A stretch of 64,000 bases of DNA from Formosa haliotis (GCF_001685485.1 NZ_BDEL01000001.1:1361501-1425500), one strand, 5' to 3'; counted from the first letter of the stretch, positions 26,391 to 36,500 are shown. The notes: generated from the sequence alone by a model not told the origin. Program-made: numbers and translations.

Positions 26391-27320
26391 CTATGGAATA
26401 TTATTATGTAGTCTCAACCAATGCTCGCAAAGTGTTTTCCAATGCACATGGGTGGCCTGGTTACTTAATCCAAAACCATGACCGCCTTTTTCAAACAAAT
26501 GCATTTCTACAGGAATCTTCTTTGCTTTTAAGGCAACATAATAATTTATACTATTTTCCACTGGCACTGCTTTATCGTCGGTGGCGTGTACTAAAAATGT
26601 AGGAGGTGTTTCACTAGTTACCTGTAACTCGTTTGAGTATAACTGAATCGCATCTATAGAAGGTGATTTACCCAATAAATTGGTTTTCGATCCATTGTGT
26701 GTAATACCATCTTGCATAGAAATTACAGGGTAAATTAATATAGAAAAATTTGGTTTAGCAGAAGCCTCATCAGATTCATATACTTCAGGATTAAAATGGG
26801 TGGATACCGTTGAAGCTAAATGGCCTCCAGCAGAAAACCCTAGTATCCCTACTTTTTCCGGATCAACATTCCATGCCTTAGCATGCCTTCTTACATAACG
26901 CATAGCTTCTTGGGCATCTTGTAGGGGCCCAATACTTTTTTTGGACATGATACGGTCGTCGGGCAAACGGTATTTTAAAACAATAGCTGTAATGCCTAAG
27001 GTATTTAGCCATTTAGCCACCTTAAATCCTTCCTTATTCATGGCTAAATGTTTGTATCCACCACCTGGGCAAATTACAATAGCTGTTCCGTTACTATGTT
27101 TTGGTTTAAAAATACTTAATGTAGGTTTAGATACTAAAGTGGTTCGGATTAACTCACCGTTTTCAAAACTAGGATCTTCGATATAACTTTCATTTAAGAT
27201 TGAATTAGGAATATGATTTCCCCAAAGTGGAACCGTTTCCGTTTGACTAAATAATGAAAGATTAATACCTATAAACAAGCTAAAAAAGCATAAACATGGT
27301 CGTTGAAATTTTAAAGACAT
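26391..27320 (-). CDS. Secreted alpha/beta-hydrolase esterase (acetylesterase-like)
   Basis: The 309-residue protein has a signal peptide (about 1-25, ...LSLFSQ) and an alpha/beta-hydrolase fold: oxyanion region CPGGGYKHLAMNKEG, nucleophile elbow GFSAGGHLAS (Ser about 154), Asp in HATDDKAVP and His in KGGHGFG. It belongs to the broad acetyl-xylan-esterase or BD-FAE-like group. In this operon, next to a CE12 acetylesterase and a PL10-CE8 enzyme, removal of acetyl or other ester groups from pectin is the likely task, but the exact substrate cannot be read from sequence. It is the last gene of the second SusC/SusD operon, 20 bases after the CE12 gene. Confidence 0.82.
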   Translation of the reverse strand: MSLKFQRPCLCFFSLFIGINLSLFSQTETVPLWGNHIPNSILNESYIEDPSFENGELIRTTLVSKPTLSIFKPKHSNGTAIVICPGGGYKHLAMNKEGFKVAKWLNTLGITAIVLKYRLPDDRIMSKKSIGPLQDAQEAMRYVRRHAKAWNVDPEKVGILGFSAGGHLASTVSTHFNPEVYESDEASAKPNFSILIYPVISMQDGITHNGSKTNLLGKSPSIDAIQLYSNELQVTSETPPTFLVHATDDKAVPVENSINYYVALKAKKIPVEMHLFEKGGHGFGLSNQATHVHWKTLCEHWLRLHNNIP

Positions 27321-27340
27321 ACCTAAAAATTAAATGAAGT

Positions 27341-28111
27341 TTATTTTAAATATACTGCTAAATCTGGTACTTGTTTCTTTAATGCCGAAACAACAAGATC
27401 AGCCACTTCGGTCGCTCCTTGTTTAGAAAGATGTGTATCATCTTCCTTTCCATTTGGGTAATATGTATGTTCTCCGGGTTTAAAATGCAAATGAAGCACT
27501 TTAGACCCTTCTACCCCATATTCTATCTCCATATTTTCGGTTAGTCCTTGTAAATCGATAAACGGAACTTTTAAATCTTTAGCAACCATTCGAGCCACTA
27601 ACGGGTATGATCCATGTGTATCTATTAAAACACCATATTCATTAAAATTTCGTCTAACTATAGATGATAATAAAATAGGAATCCCTCCCTTTTCACGGGT
27701 ATCTTTAACAAAACGCTCTAAATTATAACGGTATTGCGTAAACGGATTTGTAAATCGTTTCGGGTCTTTCTCCTTTTGGTCGTTATGTCCGAATTGAACA
27801 AATACATAATCCCCTGGCTGAATGTATTTATAAATACTATCCCAACGGCCTTCCGCAATAAAACTTCTGCTACTACGCCCATTTACAGCCTTATTTTCTA
27901 CAGAAACTTGATTATTAAAATAAGTTGAAAACACTTGTCCCCAGCCAAATTCTGGATTAATCTCAGGTTCCTTTTTATTGGCCATAGTTGAATCACCAAT
28001 CATATAAACTGTTATCTTTTTATCTTGTGACGTTGAAAACGCTAAGAGTGCGGTACTTGATAAAATGATTAAAAGTAATTTGATATTATAAAGATTTTTT
28101 ATTGCAACCAT
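27341..28111 (-). CDS. Rhamnogalacturonan acetylesterase (CE12-type SGNH hydrolase)
   Basis: The 256-residue protein has a signal peptide (about 1-28) and the SGNH blocks of CE12: GDSTMA (block I, catalytic Ser, about 38), NKAVNGRSSRSFI (block II Gly), FGHNDQKE (block III Asn) and DDTHLSKQGA (block V with catalytic Asp and His). Length and motifs fit RhgT/YesT-type rhamnogalacturonan acetylesterases, which remove acetyl groups from galacturonate in the RG-I backbone. The gene overlaps the end of the PL10-CE8 gene by 13 bases, so the two are translationally close. Confidence 0.9.
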   Translation of the reverse strand: MVAIKNLYNIKLLLIILSSTALLAFSTSQDKKITVYMIGDSTMANKKEPEINPEFGWGQVFSTYFNNQVSVENKAVNGRSSRSFIAEGRWDSIYKYIQPGDYVFVQFGHNDQKEKDPKRFTNPFTQYRYNLERFVKDTREKGGIPILLSSIVRRNFNEYGVLIDTHGSYPLVARMVAKDLKVPFIDLQGLTENMEIEYGVEGSKVLHLHFKPGEHTYYPNGKEDDTHLSKQGATEVADLVVSALKKQVPDLAVYLK

Positions 28112-30087
28112 TCCTTTTCTGATTTAATTCCTAACATATTTTTTACTGAATAAACTTTTGCTTGGTTGTCGCTAAGCTGATGCGACCATGTTACTCGATT
28201 TTTAGTAGAAGCACCTTTTCCTGAGTTTTTATATTCCCCATAAAAGCTTAAAGATTCTGCATCTGTTTTAGACCAATTATGCCAACCTTCAGGTACAATA
28301 TGTGCTCCCAAATTACAATTTAAAAACACGGTTTTAGCATGATATCGCCAAGGTCTACCTAAGTAAACTTTATCTATTTCATCCTTAGCTGTAAGCTTGC
28401 AATCTTTAAAAACAAATCCAAATGGGGTGTCTTGGGGCGTTGAAGCTGCAGTGATAAAAGAATTACTTTTACTTCGAATTTCACAATCTGTAAAAAGGCT
28501 AGTCGCGTTTCCGAAAATAAAATCTGTTGTGCCTGTTATTAAACAGTTTCTAAACCACTGTTTATTCCCTTCTCCTGTTAAGTAAAGCGTATCTTGATTT
28601 CCTAAAATATTACAATGTTCAATAACACACCCAGTGGCATTTACACTTAGAGCAATGGCTTGACCAACATCTCCTACAGAATTCTGAATAGTTACATTTT
28701 TAAATTGAGTATAATTGCCTTCTACCAAAACTGTAGGTGTATGAAAAGTACTATTTCTACCTAAATTAACACCGTTAAAAGAATCGTTATAGGTGATAAT
28801 GGTTTTGTCTTTATCTTCACCTATAAATGAAATTTTCGGATTCCATTCGTAAACATGAATTTTCTCGAAATAGATTCCGTTTTTTATAGTAATAGTTATG
28901 CGTTCGTACGGAAATGATTTGCAATTATTAATGGCATCTTGAATAGAAGAATAATCGCCACTACCATCTTGGGCCACCGTAATATAGTTTTCATTATTTG
29001 AATGAGTTCTCAAACTTTTTTTCCACTCCGGATATTTTTTTAGAGCGTTATTTGGCCCTGAATTATACCAAGCATACCCTGCCCGACGCTCCTGACTAAT
29101 ATCCATAATCGAAGCTTTTTTTACGCCATCTCGGTCACAGAAGAAAGGTGCATTATCTTCCAAATTCATGAATCTAGCCAAAAGCGGTTTCGCCGTTACA
29201 TCTTGTACATAGCGTTTTTCTTTTAAACCATCTGCTGTTTTGTAGCGCTCCTCTTTTAAACCGGTTATTTTCGTTTTTTCTAACCATGTTACAGCAGCTT
29301 CAATAGAACGCTTTACTTGATCTGAGGGATTTTTAATTTCCATTAACAACAATACAATTTGAGCAGTATCTACTCCGCCCAAAGAAGGTAATTCGTAGGC
29401 TCGTGCTTTTGCTGGTTGAAACGTAATTTCGTCGTGTTGGGCACACCAGCCCGTTAAAACACCCTCTTGTTTATATTGGGTTTTTAAAATACAAGAGACC
29501 CCTTTGTTGAACGCTATTTGTGTTCTTTCTAAGGTGGACTTGTCTACCTTTATTCCTAAATCTTTGGAACCTTCATTTATATCTTTTAAAATAGACATAA
29601 CGTTAATCATGGCGCCATCATTATAAGTAATATGTGTGTAATACCCTTTACGTAATGGATAATATTGAGGCCAACCTCCGTTAGGGTATTGTGCTTCTAG
29701 CAGATATTCTAAGCCTTTTAAAAAAGCCGATTTATAAACTTCATTTTTAGTTTTTTTATAAACTTTCGATAAGAAAATCATTTCCAAATAAGTAGCACCA
29801 TTATCTATAGTACACCGGTCTGCATCCGGTTTTGAAGCGATAAGATTTTGTTTTTCTTCTTCCGATAAGGGCTTATGCATGGCAATATTTTTATGCCATC
29901 CTCCAATATTTTTTTGATATAATAAAACAGTATTGGCAATACCTTGCGCCTCCTCTGTACCATACCAACTAGCATCCATATCTTGAACTATGTGTTTCCA
30001 AGACAAATCTAATACCTGTGAGTAGGCATTACCTCCAGAAACAGTTAGCAGAACTAAAAAAATAAAAATTTGTTTAAAATACATCAT
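28099..30087 (-). CDS. Bifunctional PL10 pectate lyase - CE8 pectin methylesterase
   Basis: The 662-residue protein has a signal peptide (about 1-24, ...NAYSQ), a PL10 lyase domain (about 25-340) and a CE8 esterase domain (about 348-655) in one polypeptide. PL10 features: NIGGWHKNIAM, CTIDNGATYLEMIFL, GGWPQYYPLRKGYY, ITYNDGAMINVM, WCAQHDEITFQ, ARFMNLEDNAPFFCDRDG. CE8 features: VAQDGSGDYSSIQDAI, GNQDTLYLTGEG, GTTDFIFG (catalytic Asp), LGRPWRYHAKTV and VPEGWHNW. One enzyme would remove methyl esters and cut the freed polygalacturonate. PL10-CE8 fusions are known in marine flavobacteria. The PL10 half is a paralogue of the lipoprotein PL10 in this window. It lies in the second SusC/SusD operon. 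Confidence 0.94.
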   Translation of the reverse strand: MMYFKQIFIFLVLLTVSGGNAYSQVLDLSWKHIVQDMDASWYGTEEAQGIANTVLLYQKNIGGWHKNIAMHKPLSEEEKQNLIASKPDADRCTIDNGATYLEMIFLSKVYKKTKNEVYKSAFLKGLEYLLEAQYPNGGWPQYYPLRKGYYTHITYNDGAMINVMSILKDINEGSKDLGIKVDKSTLERTQIAFNKGVSCILKTQYKQEGVLTGWCAQHDEITFQPAKARAYELPSLGGVDTAQIVLLLMEIKNPSDQVKRSIEAAVTWLEKTKITGLKEERYKTADGLKEKRYVQDVTAKPLLARFMNLEDNAPFFCDRDGVKKASIMDISQERRAGYAWYNSGPNNALKKYPEWKKSLRTHSNNENYITVAQDGSGDYSSIQDAINNCKSFPYERITITIKNGIYFEKIHVYEWNPKISFIGEDKDKTIITYNDSFNGVNLGRNSTFHTPTVLVEGNYTQFKNVTIQNSVGDVGQAIALSVNATGCVIEHCNILGNQDTLYLTGEGNKQWFRNCLITGTTDFIFGNATSLFTDCEIRSKSNSFITAASTPQDTPFGFVFKDCKLTAKDEIDKVYLGRPWRYHAKTVFLNCNLGAHIVPEGWHNWSKTDAESLSFYGEYKNSGKGASTKNRVTWSHQLSDNQAKVYSVKNMLGIKSEKEWLQ

Positions 30088-30143
30088 ACATCTTTTTTGA
30101 CTCCAGGAAATTTAAAAATCTTAAACTCTATATTTAACTTGTT

Positions 30144-30345
30144 CTATATTAAATTCTTTATATACCTATGGGCATACACCCATTTCGGTCCTTGTAATAA
30201 AGAGATTTCTGTATAAATTTTTGGATCATTTTTTACCATATTTTCTGATTGGATTGCAGTTTCTTTGATTTCAATTTCTCTAGTGAATAATTTCAAGTAT
30301 AAAAACTAATAATGAAAGCAATAATATGAAAAGACGTATTTTCAT
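30144..30345 (-). pseudogene. Small frameshifted open frame, unrecognised, within the second pectin operon
   Basis: Ten bases after the hydrolase stop, an ATG (30343-30345) starts MKIRLFILLLSLLVFILEII, a hydrophobic signal-like segment that meets a stop within 22 codons. The other frame then reads on coherently (REIEIKETAIQSENMV ... GPKWVYAHRYIKNLI) to a TAG at 30144-30146. Removing one base near the T run at 30286-30300 would join them into about 66 residues. It resembles no family I know. It may be a decayed gene, a small secreted or membrane peptide with a sequencing error, or chance. Confidence 0.3.
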
Positions 30346-30354
30346 AATAAAAAT

Positions 30355-31277
30355 TTAATTAAGAATGACATTTAAGAAATCGATAATTATGTGGGTAACC
30401 TCATCAAACCAAGGATTGAATAACCAAAAGGTGTGCGGCGCATCATGGATTATTTTTACCTGATAAGGAATAGTATGCTGCTTTAAAATCGAAATCATTT
30501 CATCTCGACCTGCTTGAAAACGCCCAAAATCGCTAGCAATAAATAAAGTAGGCGGACACGTTTCATCGACATATGTTAAAGGTGAAGCTTGTTTCCAAAG
30601 TTCTGGATTGTCATTTTCCGTAGCCCCAATCCAGTTAGCCGCCGAGGTGCTTTCTTCGGATTTCGGATGACTAAAAGCTAAAATTCCATCAATATTTATA
30701 AGTGCTTTTAAATGAACTAGCTGTTTTTGAAATGTTGTACTTTGCGAAGTTGTAGCCACTAATGAAGCCAATTGGGCTCCAGAGGAACAGCCTAATAGTA
30801 TTAGTTTATTTGGATTTATCTTAAACTCATCGGCATGTTTAACGATATACCGAAGTGCATCATTGATATCGAAAATAGCGTCAGGAAATTTATATTGAGG
30901 TGCTAATCTGTAATTTATAGAAAAACTATTAAATCCGTATGCTGCTAATTGCTCTGCTAGCGGATTTAGAAGTTCTTTAGATCCAGATTTCCACGCTCCA
31001 CCATGTACTAAAATAATAGCTGGTTTTAAACTTGCACTATCATGTATAAAAGCATCTAATTGTAAATTGTCTTTTCCAATTATTTTATATGGAATATTTA
31101 AATGCGCTTTTACTTGTTTAGTATCTGCTTTTGCTATTGAAATGTAAGGGTGTTTTTTAAGTACTTTTTTGTATGCTGAAGTTATCGTATAAGATGTGTC
31201 TGCAGTTGAAATCACTTGTGAATATAGCACTATAGTGCAACACAAAAAAGTAATAAAAGACACTTCTCCTTAAACAT
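30355..31277 (-). CDS. Secreted alpha/beta-hydrolase (carboxylesterase-like), start region frameshifted
   Basis: The alpha/beta-hydrolase fold is clear: HGGAWKSGSKE (oxyanion loop), the nucleophile elbow GCSSGAQLAS, Asp near IASDFGRFQAG and His in DAPHTFWLF. As written the only in-frame start is a GTG at 31263 that gives a poor signal peptide. An ATG at 31275-31277 (MFKEKCLLLLF) is out of frame by one base across an A6 run (31244-31249, T6 on the coding strand); one more base would yield 307 residues with a good signal sequence ending ...VLYSQ. The role is probably de-esterification of pectic material, inferred from operon position between SusD and PL10-CE8. Confidence 0.8.
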
Positions 31278-31368
31278 TTTAATTGGGCTAATTTTTTATA
31301 AATGATATAGGAGCCCGAAATGTTTCAAGCTCCTATGTCAAACACTAATTCAAACAAACATTAATAAT

Positions 31369-32976
31369 TTAATTGTAAGCTGGGTTTTGTGAAAAATCAT
31401 TATTCTGATTTAAATCGATAGCGATTTGAGGGATTGGGCGTAATATTTTAAGCTCGCCATTATTACCAGCAAAATTTCCTTCGTTTATTAAATAGTTATA
31501 CATCGATGCTCTTTCTACCAGCGTTCCTGTACGTTTTAAATCGAACCAACGGTGATATTCACCTAATAATTCACGACCTCTTTCATCAAGAATGGTATCA
31601 ATATCTATATTAGCTAAAGGGTCTACACCTGCTCTGTGTCGTACTTCATTTAAACGCTCTAGAGCAGTACCCGAATTTCCTGCTTTAAAATAAGCTTCTG
31701 CAGCAACTAAGTAGGTTTCACCTAAACGAGATAAAATAATATCACGAGTACTTGACCTTCCATTAGAGAACGGCTCATTAGGATCGTCAAACTTCTTAAC
31801 TGTTATTAACTCCCTATCCGAACTTACAACACCTGCCGAATATTTTCCGTATCTATGGAATGTTGCTGTTGGGTGTGCTGTAACGTAGGAAATACTATCT
31901 TGGGTTGAAGATGCCCATTTTGGAGCATAATAATCTACAACTTCTAAAGAACTATGATCGCTCTCATCGTAATAATCGTAGTATCTATCAAAAATTTCAA
32001 CCATAAAAGTGGCTGCCCAACGGCTATCCTTTTCAGTAAATAAATCTATGGCGTAATCTGTAGCAATTAAATTGTAACTTCTGTATGGTGCATCTCCAGC
32101 AACTTCGGCACCACCAAGGTAAGACCCGAAATAATAAGACTGTAAGTTTCCTAATTCTGTAGGATTTGCACTAGTAATAGAAGCACTATATTGTACCGAG
32201 AATAAAGTTTCTGCATTCATTTCATTTCCAGGCTCCCATAAGTCTTCAAACGGAATGGTTAAAGATTGACCACCAATTGCGGCATCAGCTAAAGATGCTG
32301 CTTGAGAAAAATCATCTGCAGAACCAAAACTTTCATACCCTCTAGTTAAATATACTTTAGCTAAAAGATGTTGCACAGCGCGTTTATTTACACGGCCATC
32401 GTAAGCCCCGTTACCTACTAAATTTAAAGATTCATTTAATTCTGAAATAATAAATGCATACACATCTTCAGCAGAGCTTCTGTCGAATCCTAGAATTGGA
32501 GATGAAATATAATCTGTAATTAAACTTACACCACCATATGTTTGTACCAATAAAAAGTAGGCATTCGCTCTTAAATATTTTAACTCTCCAATGCGTGTAC
32601 TGATATTGTCGGTTTGCTCCGTTATATCTGCATAATACAGTCCCATATTGGCTTTCTGGATGGCATTATAACTATTTACATATAGAGGTTCTACTTCTCT
32701 GGTACCTGGACTTAAATTAGAATACCTACTAATATCTTCTGGCGCAGGATTTCTCCCATCTGAATACATATCTGTTCCCGCACAGAATAACCATGCTTCT
32801 CCTCCATATATATCACTTAATAAAGCGTAGTTTGCATTAACTAAAGATTCAAATCCTTCGGGTGTAACATAAAATTCTTCTGCAACAACATTAGAACGTA
32901 CATCTTCTTCAAGGAAACTATCGCAAGAGTTAAATAACAACCCTATTACTGCTAAACTTATAATTATTTTTTTCAT
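31369..32976 (-). CDS. SusD/RagB-family glycan-binding lipoprotein, second pair
   Basis: The 535-residue protein has a lipoprotein signal ending LFNSC followed by DSFLEED, acid-rich as expected for surface export. SusD hallmarks are the N-terminal EEFYVTPEGFESLVNANYA segment, YLRANAYFLLVQTYGGVSLIT, and the C-terminal GETYLVAAEAYFKAGNSGTALERLNEVRHRAG-type block (given here in part) ending in RELLGEYHRWFDLKRTG. It caps the SusC transporter encoded 12 bases upstream. It is quite unlike the first SusD here, so the two pairs probably take different pectic oligomers. Confidence 0.94.
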   Translation of the reverse strand: MKKIIISLAVIGLLFNSCDSFLEEDVRSNVVAEEFYVTPEGFESLVNANYALLSDIYGGEAWLFCAGTDMYSDGRNPAPEDISRYSNLSPGTREVEPLYVNSYNAIQKANMGLYYADITEQTDNISTRIGELKYLRANAYFLLVQTYGGVSLITDYISSPILGFDRSSAEDVYAFIISELNESLNLVGNGAYDGRVNKRAVQHLLAKVYLTRGYESFGSADDFSQAASLADAAIGGQSLTIPFEDLWEPGNEMNAETLFSVQYSASITSANPTELGNLQSYYFGSYLGGAEVAGDAPYRSYNLIATDYAIDLFTEKDSRWAATFMVEIFDRYYDYYDESDHSSLEVVDYYAPKWASSTQDSISYVTAHPTATFHRYGKYSAGVVSSDRELITVKKFDDPNEPFSNGRSSTRDIILSRLGETYLVAAEAYFKAGNSGTALERLNEVRHRAGVDPLANIDIDTILDERGRELLGEYHRWFDLKRTGTLVERASMYNYLINEGNFAGNNGELKILRPIPQIAIDLNQNNDFSQNPAYN

Positions 32977-32988
32977 TTTTCCTGATTT

Positions 32989-35900
32989 TTAAAATTTAAT
33001 ACTAAGTCCTAATTGGTAAGTAACCGAGCCTACACGACCAATATTTAAACTAGCACCAGCCCATTCTGGATCGTACCCATCGTAATCGGTAAATACGAAC
33101 GGATCTAAAACGTTAGCATACACTCTTAAGTAAGATAATTTTAATTTATCTAGTAAAGTATCGTCAAATTTATATCCGAAAGAAATGTTTTTTACTTTTA
33201 CATAAGAGGCATCTCTATAATTTCCTACTCCATCATTGGTCCAAAACGTACCTTCGTTTCTTCCCTGTGGATAGGCATTTGTAAAGTTTGGTTCTAATCC
33301 TGCTGTATTTTCTGGAACATAATAATCTAATCCTGCTAATTTTTGACGTCCTCTATCTCTAGTATCCGTAAAGTTTGCATGGAATTCGCTATAAACAAAC
33401 GATCCTTGACTAGTAACTACCGAAGCAGATAAGTCAAACTGTCCTACGTTTAAAGTAGTATTAAATCCACCAGTCCAATCTGGAGAAGTACTACCTAAAA
33501 TCATTCTATCGTCTGTAGCAGTAATTTTACCATCGTTGTTAACGTCTACAACTTTAGCTTGCCCTTCAGATTGTCCGTAAGAGGCTGCTAAATCTCTTTC
33601 GTTAGCTTGCCATATACCGTTAAACTTATAATTGTAGATAGAGGTTAAATCATAACCAATAAATCTATTGTTTCCTATATCGTCAGATCCGTCTCCATAT
33701 AACTCTTCAAGTTTATTCGTGTTTTTTGAAAAAGTAAATGTAGTTGTCCATCTTACTTTGTCTGTGTTCACATTAATTGTTGTTAAACCAACTTCAACCC
33801 CTTTATTAGATACAGAACCTACGTTAGCAGAAGTGGCATCCCAACCAGATTCTAGAGGTAATTCTTGACGAACTAATAACTCTTCAGATAATCGGTCGTA
33901 AATATCTACAGAACCAAAAACACGTTGGTTAAAGAATCCGTAATCGATACCGAAGTTAAACTCGCGTGTTTTTTCCCAAACAATATTACTGTTCGATAAA
34001 TTTCCTGGTAACCATCCATTAGCTGTGGCACCACCCAATTCGTAGTAACGTTGTTGATCTAAAATATTTAGTGTAGAATACGGGTCTATACCATCGTTTC
34101 CGGTATAACCATAACTTACTCTAAATTTAAAGTCGGATACAAAATCTACATTTTTCATAAAACTTTCTTCGCTAAGTCTCCAAGCGAATGCTGCCGATGG
34201 GAAAGAATCCCATTTATTCCCTTCAGCAAATTTAGAAGACCCATCCCATCTATTAGACAAGGTAATTAAGTATCTGTCCATAAATGAATAGTTAAGACGT
34301 AAGGCAAAAGAAGCTAACTGCTGTTTGTAGAAATAAGAACCAAGCCCAAAAGTAGATTGCTCTCCCGACCCCATGTTATTAAAATCTGTATCGAAAGGCA
34401 TATTTCTAGAGCTCATTGTAGATCCTTCGGTTTCTGTAGCATAAATACTTTGAAGGGCTAAGAAGTTAAATGAATGCTTTTCGTTAAAGGTTTTATTTAT
34501 ATTAATTTGGTTATCCCACGTATAATTAAAGTTAGAACGGTTTTCAAGTTCTGCAGATGCTAAATCGTTATTAGATATCCCTGTATTGGTTTCTGCACCC
34601 CAAGATTTTCCACGTCTCCAATTGTCGTAACCAGCAGAAAACGTAGTTTTAAAAGATAACCAGTCTAGAGGTCTATATTCACCATACACGCTACCAATCA
34701 TATTCCAACGTTTAGTGTCATCAGACGATCCTGCGATTTCCATTAATGGATTGTAGGTACTTGTTTTGTTGATTAAGTAGTCGCCGTTTTCATCTACCAA
34801 TTTACCCGGTTGTGGAAATAAATTACCATCTAAATCATACGGCGTCATGGCTGGCGCTAAACGAAATGCTTCACGCATGGCGTATTGACTTCCTCTTTCA
34901 ATTTCACTTAAAGCTACAGTTACATTTGCGCCTGTAGAAAACTTGTCGTTAATTTTATGATTGATACTAGATTTAAAAGTATACTTATCTAAAGATTCAT
35001 TTGGAATGTTTCCTGTTTCTGTCTGAACTCCAATTCCAATATTATACCCCAATCCGTTTTCTGCTCTTCCAGAAACTGATAAAAAGTTATTAGATTGCGT
35101 ACCTGTTTTAAGTACAGCATCATACCAATCGAATGTTTCGTTGTTTAAATAGCGTTCTTTCAATAAGGTATTTTGAGTTCCAAACACCACAGCATCTAAG
35201 CGTTCTGGAGAGATATTCATCGGATCTCCACCATCGGTAGTCGCTAAGTACGCATGCTTATGATAGTCTATCCATTCTGCAGTATCCATCATATCTGGCA
35301 AACGCGCAACGTTTTTTATACCATAAAAAGTATCATAAGAAACGGTTACCTTTCCTCTAGCTCCAGCGCCGTTCTTAGTTGTAACGAGTACTACCCCGTT
35401 AGAACCTCTAGAGCCATAAATGGCTGTAGACGATGCATCCTTTAAAATATCGATACTTTGAATGTCGTTTGGATTCAGGAAATCGATTCCATTGGTAATC
35501 ACACCATCAACAACATATAAAGGTGCCGTATTTCCAGAGAACGAATTAGTACCACGAATAGAAATATCGAATCCGTCACCTACTCGTCCAGAGGAGTTAG
35601 AAACCACAACCCCTGCAACATTTCCTTGGATAGCTTCCATAGGATCTGTTACATTTCTCTCGGTAATAGTAGCTGCATCCATAGTTCCTACAGATCCTGT
35701 AACATCCTTTTTCTTTTGCGTACCATAACCTACAAGAACAACTTCGTTAAGTTCTTCTAAATCTGCTACTAAATTAAGATTGATTGTAGTTTTTCCGGCC
35801 ACATTAATTTCTTGAGTTTTATATCCTAAATAGCTGATAACTAAAACAGCATTATTAGATACTTCTAGCTCATAATTTCCATCAAAATCGGTGGTTGTTC

Positions 35901-36087
35901 CATTTGATGTATTTTTCTCAACAATGTTTACACCTGGTAAAGGCATATTACTATCGGTGTCATTTATAACACCAGTAACTGTTTTCTTTTGTTGTGCAAA
36001 AGAAGCAGTGGAAATCAAAAAGCCTAAAATAAATAGATAGGTACTTAGACTCCTTTGATACTTAAGATTTAAAGTATTAAATTTCAT
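32989..36087 (-). CDS. SusC-type TonB-dependent transporter, second pair
   Basis: The 1032-residue protein has a long signal peptide (about 1-31, ...TASFAQ), a carboxypeptidase-regulatory-like domain (TVTGVINDTDSNMPLPGV, GTTTDFDGNYEL), a plug domain with NEVVLVGYGTQKKKDVTGS, IRGTNSFSGNTAPLYVVDG and DASSTAIYGSRGSNGVV, and a beta barrel ending TYQLGLSIKF. It leads the operon that encodes SusD, hydrolase, PL10-CE8, CE12 and esterase. It would import the oligomers released by those enzymes. A near-perfect promoter-operator sits about 160 bases upstream, and a LacI gene is divergent. Confidence 0.95.
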   Translation of the reverse strand: MKFNTLNLKYQRSLSTYLFILGFLISTASFAQQKKTVTGVINDTDSNMPLPGVNIVEKNTSNGTTTDFDGNYELEVSNNAVLVISYLGYKTQEINVAGKTTINLNLVADLEELNEVVLVGYGTQKKKDVTGSVGTMDAATITERNVTDPMEAIQGNVAGVVVSNSSGRVGDGFDISIRGTNSFSGNTAPLYVVDGVITNGIDFLNPNDIQSIDILKDASSTAIYGSRGSNGVVLVTTKNGAGARGKVTVSYDTFYGIKNVARLPDMMDTAEWIDYHKHAYLATTDGGDPMNISPERLDAVVFGTQNTLLKERYLNNETFDWYDAVLKTGTQSNNFLSVSGRAENGLGYNIGIGVQTETGNIPNESLDKYTFKSSINHKINDKFSTGANVTVALSEIERGSQYAMREAFRLAPAMTPYDLDGNLFPQPGKLVDENGDYLINKTSTYNPLMEIAGSSDDTKRWNMIGSVYGEYRPLDWLSFKTTFSAGYDNWRRGKSWGAETNTGISNNDLASAELENRSNFNYTWDNQININKTFNEKHSFNFLALQSIYATETEGSTMSSRNMPFDTDFNNMGSGEQSTFGLGSYFYKQQLASFALRLNYSFMDRYLITLSNRWDGSSKFAEGNKWDSFPSAAFAWRLSEESFMKNVDFVSDFKFRVSYGYTGNDGIDPYSTLNILDQQRYYELGGATANGWLPGNLSNSNIVWEKTREFNFGIDYGFFNQRVFGSVDIYDRLSEELLVRQELPLESGWDATSANVGSVSNKGVEVGLTTINVNTDKVRWTTTFTFSKNTNKLEELYGDGSDDIGNNRFIGYDLTSIYNYKFNGIWQANERDLAASYGQSEGQAKVVDVNNDGKITATDDRMILGSTSPDWTGGFNTTLNVGQFDLSASVVTSQGSFVYSEFHANFTDTRDRGRQKLAGLDYYVPENTAGLEPNFTNAYPQGRNEGTFWTNDGVGNYRDASYVKVKNISFGYKFDDTLLDKLKLSYLRVYANVLDPFVFTDYDGYDPEWAGASLNIGRVGSVTYQLGLSIKF

Positions 36088-36246
36088 AATTAGTGAGTTG
36101 TTAGGTTTAAATTGATGTTTGTAGTTTTGTTTTTAGTGGTTCATTTTTCATTTAATTTGTCTTAGTTTGATTTATATGTGAATTAATTAGTTTTAAGTTT
36201 TTTTTACATTTTATATGCTCTATTAATATCATGTTAAACAATTTTC

Positions 36247-36291
36247 TGTAATCGATTACCCGAAACTAAGCATTTAGAACTAATAAACAAA
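36247..36291 (-). promoter_or_regulatory. Promoter and operator of the second SusC/SusD operon
   Basis: On the minus strand: -33 TTTG (complement of 36288-36291), 19-base spacer, -7 TAGTTTCG (complement of 36261-36268), then GGTAATCGATTACA (complement of 36247-36260). It has the same geometry as the large CE8 promoter. Confidence 0.78.
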
Positions 36292-36430
36292 CTAAATTCA
36301 GTAAAAAATGAAAAATATGTATTTAAAAGTATATTTTTTAACATAATTGTGTATTTAGTGCGTGTAAAGTTATACATTTAGTAACTAATCAATGATTACT
36401 CTGCAATTAACTTAGATTAAACTGGAAATA

Positions 36431-36444
36431 TGTTATCGATTACA
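36431..36444 (+). promoter_or_regulatory. Operator copy upstream of LacI 2
   Basis: TGTTATCGATTACA differs from the consensus by one base. It lies 56 bases before the LacI 2 start codon. No TAnnTTTG box directly precedes it, unlike the other sites, so it may act at a promoter just downstream, for example near AATCTTTG about 25 bases before the gene. It suggests autoregulation. Confidence 0.62.
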
Positions 36445-36500
36445 TATTTTTTTAAGAATTGAATCTTTGTGAAATACAGAATAATAGATAAACTTATAGA

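Larger units (their letters stand above)
36088..36500. other. Divergent control region between second SusC and LacI 2
   Basis: A 413-base AT-rich spacer with two operator copies about 185 bases apart, one linked to the SusC promoter and one 56 bases before the LacI start codon. Nothing else was recognised. Confidence 0.7.
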
